From: Pilaira anomala | Lineage: Eukaryota; Mucoromycota; Mucoromycetes; Mucorales; Mucoraceae | Reading direction: 5' to 3' | DNA length: 64,000 nucleotides | Assembly: GCA_025716855.1 (NCBI GenBank) | Contig: JAIXMQ010000015.1 | Coordinates: forward strand, 310,001 to 374,000 | Shown: positions 10,619-21,317 of the stretch, in pieces | How positions within the stretch are numbered: the stretch's first letter is position 1 | How the letters are laid out: every line of letters begins with the position of its first letter | The notes under the pieces: generated by a model | Database searches by the model: none | Seen by the model: the letters and a program-made list of their open reading frames with translations, nothing else | What the model was told of the DNA's origin: nothing | Made by a program: the position numbers and the translations under genes

Positions 10619-12416
10619 ATGGAAGAGTCAACAGAAAAACATTCACCCATGGACACGAGTTCACCTACAACAACAACAACAACAACGAAACCTAATGAAG
10701 ATACAGTGATGGAAAGTAATAACGAAACAATCACAGTAGAAGAAAGACAAAGAATAGATGCAGAAAAAGTAGCAGCTCGAGCAAAGATTGAGTTAGAAGC
10801 ACGTAAATATCTCGTGGATCAAACTCAACCTGTCACTGTACCTAAATACGCTTCTTGGTTTGACATGGCTTCGATTCATAATATTGAACGCGTTTCTTTA
10901 CCTGAATTCTTTACTCACAATAACTTGTCAAAGACCCCATTGATCTATCAAGATTATCGTGATTTCATGATCAATACTTATCGTTTAAATCCAAAAGAAT
11001 ATTTAGCTGTCACCGCTTGTAGAAGAAATTTAGCGGGTGATGTCTGTGCTATTATGAGAGTACATGCCTTTTTAGAACAATGGGGTTTAATTAATTATGA
11101 GGTAACAACCACTAAGATATATATATATATATATATAAAAAAAACTTAATATTATTTAGTGTGACCCATCAACATGGCCTTCATCCGTAGGTCCGCCATT
11201 TACAGGTCATTTTAGAGTGACGGCAGATACGCCTCGTGGTTTAGCTCCTTTTAAACCAAATATCAAACCTATTCCAGAAATAAAAGAACAAGGAAGCGGA
11301 ACAGGAACAGGCATGAATGTTGAATTACGGCAAAAGGTGTTTGAGAACAATACTGGAAAAGATACAAAGCAATATCATTGTACTACATGTGGTGCTGAAT
11401 GTTCTCGTGAACGTTATCATAGTATCAAGACAAAGAATATGGATATTTGTGCACTGTGTTATAAAGAAGGTCGATTCCCAATCACTAGTTTCAGTAGTGA
11501 TTTCATTCGTTATGAACCATTTGCTTATAAACATGGTTCTGAAGATGAAACCAATTGGACCGATGAAGAAACTTTATTATTATTAGAAGCCATTGAATTA
11601 TATGATGATGATTGGAATACAATTGCTGAATATGTTGGAACAAAAACAAGAGAACAATGTATCTTTTATTTCTTACAGTTACCTATTGATGAACCGTATC
11701 GTGAATCAGAAGTTGAAAATAATAACAGTAGTAGTTTATTAAATCATAAACGTACTCCTTTCTCTCAAGCAGATAATCCTGTCATGTCCATTTTAGCCTT
11801 TTTAGCTTCTGCTATTGACCCTAAAATCGCTTCCGCTGCTGCAGATGCTGCTATCGCTTGTCAAGAAAGTAGTAAAAAGAGAAAAGAAGAGGATATGGAA
11901 ATTGACAATGATGAGAATCAACAACAATTAGAAATCAAAAAACCTCGTACAGCCATAGAAAAAGCAGCTTCCGTCGCATTAGGATCTGCTGCTGCTAAAT
12001 CAAAATCATTATCTATGATTGAAGAAAAAGAAATCCGTAGATTAGTCCATTCAGTCGTCGATACCGAAGTAAAGAAATTGGAATTAAAAATGAACTATTT
12101 TGAAGAATTGGAAGCTGTATTAGAAAATGAACTAGAAACTATTACACAACAACGTAAAGATATATTCGCTTATCGTTTATCTGTAAAGAAATCTGATGCT
12201 TTATTACAACAAGAAATTAAAAGAAGAGGTGGCCTTGAAGCCGCTGTCGAAAATGGTTGGACTCCTCAAGAGTTACAACAGTTTGTTCAATCCAGTTTAT
12301 TTAAGGAAGATTATCATCTAGTTGATTTAGCTCATTTGGATCAAAATGATATCATTCATCCTGCTTCTAATATGGAGGAATCTGAGAAAGAACCTCTTGC
12401 TATTTTATCGCTCTAG
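10619..12416 (+). CDS. SWIRM-ZZ-SANT chromatin remodelling subunit, Rsc8/Swi3 family (short paralog)
   Basis: Exons 10619-11101 and 11160-12416; 579 residues. Domains: SWIRM at about 70-160 ([37 protein letters not shown]); a zinc-binding ZZ-like motif at about 232-268 ([12 protein letters not shown]); SANT at about 291-335 ([16 protein letters not shown]); a C-terminal coiled coil. Family knowledge: Swi3/Rsc8/SMARCC proteins form the dimeric core of SWI/SNF and RSC remodelers. It lacks the N-terminal module of the second family member at 55259-57917 and so resembles yeast Rsc8. Both genes have a phase-0 intron directly after the WGLINY motif, which points to common ancestry. Confidence 0.9.
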
Positions 12417-12495
12417 TTATCTTTTTTTTTTTTGCATTAAATAAAACACGTCAATATACATAAATAATAATAATAATAATAATCGTTTTATTTTT

Positions 12496-13156
12496 TTATT
12501 TGTTCAGTACATCAACATAACGTGCACGCATAGGTTTTCTAGCACCTGCTCCAGCTCTTCTATTTGTAGCCTGAGGTGTATTAAATGTAGGTGGAGCAAC
12601 ATTAGGTGGTCCACCTGTAGTAGGTACATTAGGTGTAGAGCTAATACGCATTGGAGGCATACCGGAAGGTTGTAATCCAGCACTCATTGGAGGTGCAGGT
12701 GAATTAAATGCTGCTGCTGTTGGTGGTGTTGCCGCTGGTGCAAGTTGTGGTGTAGCTGCTTTAGGTGGAGGAGGAGGAGCTGCAGCTACAGGCTTAGAAT
12801 CATTCTAAATATATATATATAAAAGTTAATTTTTTGAGTTATTTTTAAATGTAATGGGAATCAACTTACAAGTTTGTTAACCCAACGTTTTTCTTTTTCG
12901 TCATAATAGAACGAACTTTGTTCACCCAAATTAGCCTTTACCGCCTTTCTTTCTTCAGCAGTTGCATCCTTTTCTTTCCGACCTGTACTAAATATGGAGA
13001 AGATTTTCCAACCCGTATTCTTTGCTTCCTTTTTCTCTTCCACCGCATTTGGTTTTTCTTCTCGCACCGTATCGTCTTGTGTTTCCTCGATTTTTTTAGG
13101 CTTTGGCTTAGAGTTACCAAAACCAAGATCATCATCATCATCATCGTCTTGTACAG

Positions 13157-13188
<32 letters not shown>

Positions 13189-16100
13189 GGAGAGGCGTAT
13201 GAATCGGGTTGATAGCTTGAATCGACAGCAACAGGTGTTTCAGCCTGATATGGTTGATATCCAGATGGCTCTTCAGCTTGATAAGGTTGATATCCAGATG
13301 GTTCTTCGTTTGTTGCTTCAGCTCCCCAAGTACTACTAGGAGGTTCATAATGATTTGTGTGTTGGAATGGTGAACGTACACCACCAGCACCAGGGATTGC
13401 AAATGGAGATGCAACAGGTTTAATTTGAGCTGTAGTAGCTGTAGCTGCAACTTGGAAAGGACTGGTCATAGCATTAGGTCCATTGTTATCAGCTGGCTCA
13501 GTGTAACCAGCTCCATAGCTATAGCCATAATTGTAAGTCTCATCGCCTTGAAGCTTATCATGTGATCCTTGTCCGGTAAAATCATGTGCAATCCCATTAG
13601 AATCTTATGAAAAGAAAAAAACACGTGAGTTTTTTTTTTTTTTGGTATTATCATTGTTTTTTTTTTTATCTTACCGGCTTGCATATAACCAAATGATGAG
13701 GTACCCTGATTTTGTTGACTTGAAAGATATTGTTCAATTGAACCAATCAAAGTTTCAAAATTAGCCTTGTTTAGTAAACATGTAACATTCTCACTGTTAC
13801 CAAATAATGGTGAGTTGATTAAAAAAAAAAAAAAAAAATTAAAATAGTAAATTTTTTTTGGTTATTGTTACCTGTCTGTGCTTGTGTCACAAATATCACC
13901 TAATTTCTTTAATTCTTGTAAGCGATCGGAAGAAATGTTTTGTTTAATGGCATCAAGATAGGATTCTGATTCAGCATTGAACCCAAATTCAGATAACCAC
14001 CAAGAAAGTATAAATTTATATTGATTTAAGCTAGACTTTAAAGATTTTGAACAACCAAATTCGTATAATTCGGTAAGGTATAAGGCATCTAGATCTGTAT
14101 ACATTTCTATGCCTTTGTTAGTTCCAATGATTTCAGATTCTAGACCGGTAAATGAATCGGGTGATAACATGTAACTATTTAAATAAATAAAAATTTCTTT
14201 AAGGTTAGTCTCTCATAAATCTGACATGTTTTTACGCTTACCAAATATATGCTTCATCAATCGAATTAGTATTTCTTAATTGATCACCCAATCCTTGAAT
14301 GGCTCCTGAATCCTGGTTACAACGATTAGATAATACAAGTGAAAGTGCATTTTTCCAATCAATTAATGATTCTTGAGTGAGATGCGTAGGATGTTCTTCG
14401 GATGAATTTCTAGCAAGTTCCAAAACTAAGTAAAAAATATTAATAAAAATTCGTTATTGTTCATCACAAGACCTTCTTTTTTTTTTTTTTTTTTTTTTTA
14501 CCCGCATCTGCACCAGCGCCACTGAAAACGGAATACAACATACGCAATGACTTTTTATCACCAGGAACTTGAACAATTAATTCTGAAGCAGATGGGAACA
14601 GTTCTCTATCAATAAATTGATTGATCACACGCTTAAAATGTTCAGGGCTCTGACTTTGACTGATAATTAACGCATGGGCCCACATATCGTGATTTGCAGC
14701 GAATTGACAAGCTCCTTCACGATCTCCTTGAGCTAATAAATTCTCTAATTTATCTAATGATGAATTATCTTCATTGGATGCTGTATAAAGTAATGATACA
14801 ATTGATTTATCTAATTCTCCACTAATAAAAAAAAATAGAAAAAAAAAAAAAAAAAAAAAGTCAGTATAATTATTAATTATCTATATTCTAAATATCACTT
14901 TACCCGTCACCCAAGACGTGATCTTGATGTTGAATCATTAATTTCACAATATTCCATAATAAGGCCTTGTTATCTTCAAATTCACCAAGACGAGAATCAA
15001 TATAGTCTAAAGCCAATCTTTGCTTGTTTTCATCATCTGAATGAACCCAGACTGAATAATCTTTAAACTTGTTTAAACTTTCAATCATCTTATCCTTCTT
15101 ATCATCTAATGCAGTACGTTCAACGGGTTGAGATAAAGCGATAGGAGGCATCGACATTGGGTTCATACTAAAGACGCCAGGAGATAAACTTGCACTAGGT
15201 GTAGTGGATCGGGAGATACCAGCTAACGGACGACCACATTCACAACAAAATTTGGCTTTTGGCTTATTCTCTCCGTCACATTGAGGATCAGGGCAAGCAG
15301 TTAAAGTAGGACGTGGGGACGCAATACGTTCTGTCATAGGAGGTGGTACGGTAGCAGATCTTTCGATATTATATTGATTATAGTATCCAGTAAATGGTGA
15401 TCCATTTTCTTTACGATCAGGTTCTGTGATACTGTTTGATCTTTGTTGAGAGAATGCATGCATCGCATTGACAGAAGATGTCGAAACCATGCTTTGTCTT
15501 TTAGGAGGTGGTGAGATCATCTGGTTTCTTTGAATAGGAGGTGGGGTGGATGAGATCATCTGGCTTCTTGGAGGAGGAGGAGGGGCTGTTTGTTTAGTTT
15601 CCTCATAATGCGTCATTGGTGCTGTTGCAGCTGCTGCAGCTTCGGCAGAAGGTTCATAAGAAGAAGAATTCATTGATCTTTCGGTGGGTTGAGGCTTATT
15701 GTTTTCGGCTTGTGGAGGTACATAAGAAGAATAATCAGCAGTTGGTTTGGTAGTTTCTGGTTCATAACCATAATGTGCCGTTTCTTGAGGCTCATAACCA
15801 TAATGTGCCGTTTCTTGAGGCTCATAACCATCATTTGTCGTTTCTTGAGGTTCATAAGAAGAAAAGTTGACAGCTTGATCCTCTTGTTGTTGCTGAGGCT
15901 CATATGGAGAGTAATTAGTTTGAGGCTGATTCTGCTCTTGAGGCTTGTAAGTGTCCGTTTGACCCTTTTGCTCTTGAGGCTTGTAAGTGTCAGTTTGACC
16001 CTTTTGCTCTTGAGGTGCATAGCCAGAATAATCGACTGCTTGATCTTGAGGCTCATAACCAGAATAATTCGTAGCTTCAGGTTCATAAGCCGAATAATTC

Positions 16101-18034
16101 GTAGCATCAGGCTCATAAGGAGAATAATTCTCAGGTTCATAAGCATAGGAATTTTCAGCAGCTTGTTGTTGCTGCTGTTGTTGCTGTTGTGGCTCATAAG
16201 CATAAGTAGTCTCTTCACTCTCAGCTTGTTGAGGTTCATACATGTTAAAAGTAGTCTCCGAATGTTTAACAAGTTCAGCTGTCTTTTCAGGACTTTCTTC
16301 TTTTGGTTGTTGTTGTTGTTGTTGTTGTTCATATGGAGCAAGAACAACAGCTGTAGTTTCAAGTACAATTAAAGATTTTTCTTCTTCGTATTGATTTGGG
16401 TTATTGTAAACAGGTGCTTTCTCTGATTTCTTCTCCTTTTCAAGATTGGAACCAGAAATAAGAAAATCTAATTCGTCACTTGCTTGTTGATCAAATTCAT
16501 CCTTCTTGGACCCACTACCACCACTACCACCACCAAATACCAAATCATCTAAATCATTCAAATCTTCTTCTTCTTTTTTGTCTTGGGTATCTTCAGTCTC
16601 GTATGAGGGGACATTTACGTCATAAGATTCCATGTCATTCGAAGGAACAACTGCTTCTTCTTCCTCTTCTTGAGAAGCTGGGATGATAGCAGTTGGTTGA
16701 GTTGAAGGTGTGGTATTTTTAGGTGGAGGAGGAAGACTATTCGTTTGTCGAGGAGGTGGAGAAACAATTGAACGAGACTTGGGAGGAGTAGAATGCATAG
16801 GAGGTGCAGAAGCCATTGGAGGAGGAGGAACTTGTTGTTGTAAATCCTCTGCAAAGAAATCCGAAGAGGAATAATCTTGATTTACAGCAGTAAAACCATG
16901 ATCAGCAGCTACGACAGGAGCATATTGTAAATCAGTTGCCTCATACCCTTGATAATTATAATCTTGTTGTTGTTTGTCTAAATTATCTGTAGGAGCATAA
17001 TTTTGTTGGAAACTATATTCATCTTGTTGTTGTTGTTGTGGATAATGCTGAGTATCAATTGTTTGTTCGGATTGAATTTGGGCTGGAACTTCTGCTACTG
17101 CTGCTGCTGTTGTTGTTGCTGCATTGTTGACAGGAGCATACGATTGAGGATTATAATAATCTTGACCGTTTGTTTGGTCAGTTACGGGTGCATAGGCGTT
17201 AGGATCATAATTCGTTTGATCATAGCCTTGATCAATTATACCTGTACCTGTAGCATCATACGTGGCAGGATTGGTAGTAGTAGCAGCGTAAGTAGCAGGA
17301 TCATAGCCTTGTTGAGCATAGTAGTCGGCATACTGAGGATCATATTGGTAATCGTATGATTGTCCTTGATCGCCATAAGCATATTGACTCATATCATACT
17401 CCTGGTTCGTATTAGGGTCATAATAATGAACTTGACCTTGTTCATCGTAATAATAATGTACATTGGGATCGAATTGAATCCATTGATTAGGGTCATACTC
17501 TACTTGTTGTTCCTGCTGTTGCTGATCGTAATTACCTGTGGCTGCTGCTGCTGCTGCTGTGGTGGTGGCGGCTGCCATGTTGGGTTGCTCAGTTGGTTGA
17601 GAATAGTCATAGTTGGCATAAGTATTGGGATCAAATGCTTGAGTAAGAGATGCAGCTTGTTGTGGGTTATGGTTCACCACAGCGGATTGTGTAGTGTTAT
17701 TTTGTCCTAAACCATCAAAAAAAGAATCCGAATTAGTCTGAGCAGGTTGTTCAAAAAAGGAAGCGGCTGACGCGTTGGATGTCAAAGGTGGTTGTGATTG
17801 TTGTTGAGAGAAAAAGAGGTCAGCTTGATTAGGTGTGTTGTTGGCGGAACCAGCACCGAATAAACTAGAGGCATCCGCTACCTTGCTTTGCCCTTTCTTT
17901 TCATCTGTTACTTCTTTGGTGGGTTGTACTTCGGAGACAGTAGTATTTTGTTGAAGCAATTGACTGAAAGGATCATCTCCTGCCGAATCCCCGAATAAGA
18001 TGGAGGGATTAGGTTCTTCTTTATGAGAAGTCAT
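12496..18034 (-). CDS. SEC16: COPII assembly scaffold Sec16
   Basis: Exons 18034-14904, 14821-14502, 14425-14242, 14174-13872, 13793-13675, 13603-12870 and 12804-12496; 1699 residues. The N-terminal ~950 residues are disordered and rich in Gln/Tyr/Pro with many YEPQ and YDPN repeats. A four-plus-cysteine zinc-ribbon-like motif follows (CPDPQC...FCCECGRPL, encoded about 15229-15297). Next come the helical central conserved domain (NKFKDYSVWVHSDDEN through TGLESEIIGTNKGIEMYT and NQYKFILSWWLSEFGFN) and the conserved C-terminal block (KIFSIFSTGRKEK, SSFYYDEKEKRWVNKL). Family knowledge: Sec16 organises ER exit sites and binds Sec13, Sec23 and Sec12. An upstream in-frame ATG at 18130 is unlikely as start. 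It is convergent with the RSC8-like gene, 79 bases apart. Confidence 0.92.
15690..16250 (-). repeat. Tandem YEPQ-type coding repeats in SEC16
   Basis: Inside SEC16 exon 1 the sequence repeats in tandem. Near 15775-15850 a 30-base unit encoding a YGYEPQETAH-like decapeptide occurs twice perfectly and once with changes. Near 15930-16015 a 36-base unit encodes TDTYKPQEQKGQ twice. Weaker YEP(E/Q) repeats continue to about 16250, next to Gln runs. These are recent in-frame expansions in a disordered region. Confidence 0.8.
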
Positions 18035-19504
18035 TGTTGCTAGATAAATAAATACAAGGTTAATGGCTGTATTTTGAAAATGATGAAAGTTTTTTTTTTT
18101 TACATTCGATTGAAGAAGTTGTAATATCAATTTTCTTTATGTTTTCTTTACGAGAATTTATATGTTTATTTTTTCTATTTTTCTTTGTTCACAAATAAAA
18201 AAGGAAAAATTAGGTAATCTTCTTTTCCCTCTTTTTCTGTCTTTTGTTTTTTATCAGCACAAAAACTTTGTTTTGCTTTTCTACAAGATGTAAAATAGAA
18301 AATCCTTGAGCATAACGGGTTGGTTTTCAATCATTAAAACTCAACTTTGAACGCACGACGATCATCCATTATTTGTGTATTTCATTCATTGGATAATCCC
18401 CTATCCAAGGGCAGAGATGTCAATTGTATATATATATGATTTTATTATCCTTCTAGCATATTCGTCAGGGGGGACTTTATAGAACTCATACAGTAACTAT
18501 TTTACATATATTTTATTATTTTTTATTTGTTTGTTTTTTACAATGAATATAATAAAAGATCTTTTTATGATCACCCTGTTGAACCTCAATCAAGTTACAC
18601 AATTAATTCATTATGTATGATTGAATTAAGATTGTGTGTCATATTTGATGTCTGAATTAATATATTGGCTAGCTTTCTTTTTTCTTGAGAATTGAAAAGA
18701 AGAATGCTCTCTTGGTGTAATTGGAAACTATAGTAACCCAAGTATTTTTCGATCGTATAAAGCATCCCTTGGGTTTTCGTTTTCGTTTTTTTTTTTTTTT
18801 TTGTATGTGTAAGGCTTCTTTTAGGTAGTATTTTCTTGAAGTGGTCTTGTGTAGACTGGTATAACTGCTGTATCTAATGAATTAAAGGTTAATAAAAAGA
18901 ATTACACGCATTGATTTATTCCTGATATCTTTTCTTGTTATGTAAATTTATTGTTACATTATGTATGTACAAACTAAACATCTTTGCTACTGCTACTTTT
19001 AATTGAGCTCAAAAATGATTGTTTATTGGACAAAGACTTTGCTTGAATGTACTAAAAAAAAAAACCATGAGGTTATATGAAGAAGTCAAGTAAAAGCTGA
19101 ATTTATTATCTGGGTCTATTGACTGCCTCTCTCGGTGATGGCAGATAATTAGCCATTTCTTATAATCAGATCTGATATTGTAGGGTTGATAAATTTTAGT
19201 CGCTGATTTGTAGGAAATTACTGAATCAAAATTTCCTGTCACCAATCCCATTCTAATTAAATAACCAAATGCATAAAGTCTATTGCGTATACATATAACA
19301 GTTGCTTTTATGAATTATATCTCTAGTGAATTTGCATGATATTTACTTCTACATTTAGCTGAAGCAAAACGCATATCTAAAAGGCGTGACTGTCAGGTAA
19401 CTCAATTTCTTGAAGTGAAGGGCACCCCGACAATTTTTTTCAGGCTTTTTTTTTTTTTTTCCTTCCCCTTTTCAACCTACATACAGAAGAATTAAAAAAA
19501 AAAC
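18035..19504. other. Divergent intergenic region between SEC16 and mL54, no gene seen
   Basis: About 1.47 kb. It contains poly-T runs (for example 18786-18802 and 19447-19460) and otherwise moderately complex AT-rich DNA. A minus-strand open frame at 19009-19251 has no family features and I regard it as chance. Promoters for both flanking genes should lie at the two ends. Confidence 0.4.
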
Positions 19505-19934
19505 ATGTTGAGCACCATTGTACGTTCTTACCGACCCATTTCACATATATTACCACGTGCAAGTTTATTCCATACATCAAGCATTGCTCGTAATGTTACA
19601 GGTAATATATAAACGAGTGTGTGTCATAAAGTTTTAACCCATGTCAAAAATATTTTGCTAAATTTTTTTTAAAAAAAATGTAGAAACTCCCGTCAGCACA
19701 AAAAAACCTTCTTCAGTACCAAAAGGCACAGTTTTAAAAGGTCTTCAATATTTAAAGGATGGACAAGATCCAGTTGCATTAGACGATTCTGAATACCCTG
19801 ATTGGTTATGGGATTTATTGGACGAAAAGAAATTGAAACAAAAGACAAACAAACCTGTCAACCGTCAATACCATAGAAAGCAAAGTAGAGAGGCTATTAA
19901 GGCCATGAACTTTATGAAGGATAAGAAGAACTAG
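19505..19934 (+). CDS. Mitochondrial large-subunit ribosomal protein mL54
   Basis: Exons 19505-19601 and 19684-19934; 115 residues. The N-terminus (MLSTIVRSYRPISHILPRA) is a basic, amphipathic mitochondrial targeting sequence. The mature part has the mL54 hallmark DSEYPDWLWDLLDEKK followed by a basic C-terminal helix (REAIKAMNFMKDKKN). Family knowledge: mL54 (yeast Mrpl37) is a small protein of the mitoribosomal large subunit. Length and motif agree with the family. It is convergent with SLA1, whose stop lies at 20115. Confidence 0.9.
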
Positions 19935-20114
19935 ATAATATATTATATATTTATAAAAATCTATATATATAAAAAAAAAAAAAGCAAAAAGGTGATTTTT
20001 TCCTTTTATTGTATCATACAAAAAAAAAATAGAATTTTTTTTTAATAATAAAAAAAAAAATTATTATTATTATTACTACTACGACTACATATCGAGCTGA
20101 ATCATGTACTTCTT

Positions 20115-21283
20115 TTACCAAGGCCTTTGATTATTAGGGAATGCGCTTTGACCGTCTAATATATAAATCAAATTAGAGAAAATGTTTATGTGTATGTGTG
20201 TGTGTTACTACGATTTTAAGACTTACATTGCATTGATCCTTGAGGAGTAAAAATATTATTGGAAGGTGGAGGAGGAGGATGAGAAGGAGGAGATTGGAAG
20301 CCTGTCATTTGAGGTTGCATATATCCAGTAGCATGAGATTGCAAAGGACTTTGATGGAATGCTTGTGGACTAGGTGTAGAGAATTGAACACCCGTCATTT
20401 GTGCCTGTAAAGGAGAAAGAGTAGGTGATCCAAATGGATTATCGGGTGTAGCAGTTCCCCAATGTCTTCCCGTTTGTTGAACTCCCAATGTCTGTGCTCT
20501 TTGAAGTCCACCACCACCTTGTTGCTGTCCAGCAGCTGAAGGTAATAAAGGCTGTGGAAGAATGGATGAAAGAGGAACAGAAGCGGTTGCCATAGGTTGA
20601 TTATAACCACCTTGTTGGCCAATAGGTTGACTAGATGCTGGAAATCCTGTCATTTGAGGTTGAAGTTGCTGTGCTTGCCATGAAGCCTGTTGATGTTGTT
20701 GTTGTGGCTGTTGTTGATATTGTTGGAACCCAGTTTGCATAGGTTGTTGTTGTTGTTGCTGTTGTTGTTGTTGTTGTTGTTGGAATCCAGTTTGATTTGG
20801 TTGCCATTGACCAAGAGAAGGATCAGAATTTAATTTATTAGAAGGTGTAGGTCTTTGACGAGCTGTACTAGATGTTTGTTGAGATTGCATAGCAGTGAAT
20901 TGAGGTCCCATAGCCGTAAGTTGAGGCTGTTGCATAGCCGTCAATTGAGGTTGCATGGCAAACGAAGGTTGTAACTGTGCAGGTTGTTGAGCCAACTGTT
21001 GTTGAAGTTGCTGTTGTTGTGCTTGAACTTGTTGCATTTGAAGCTGCTGTTGATGCTGCTGTTGTTGAGTACCAGTTTGCATTGCTAATTGCTTTTGAAG
21101 TTCAAGTTGTTGTTTAGTTAATTGTTGTAACTGCTCTAATTGCTTTTGTTGTTCTTGTGCTTGACGCTGTAAGCTCATCAATTGAATCTTTTGGATTTGT
21201 TCTTCTTCTGCAATACGTTTACGTTCTTCTTCAGCTGCTTTGACTTGTTCAGGCGTGGGTCCAGTAGGTACGGGAGCGATAGG

Positions 21284-21317
<34 letters not shown>

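Noticed and set aside
15689..17710. Long hydrophobic Ile/Leu-rich open frames antisense to SEC16
   Set aside because: They mirror the Gln/Tyr/Pro-rich Sec16 coding repeats; the sense frame has strong family features and the antisense ones have none.
14900..18130. Upstream in-frame ATG of Sec16 at 18130
   Set aside because: The added 32 residues are AT-rich, hydrophobic and repeat-free, and the ATG at 18034 opens a typical Sec16-like N-terminus.
19009..19251. 80-residue minus-strand open frame between SEC16 and mL54
   Set aside because: No domain, signal peptide or repeat pattern; composition matches random AT-rich sequence.
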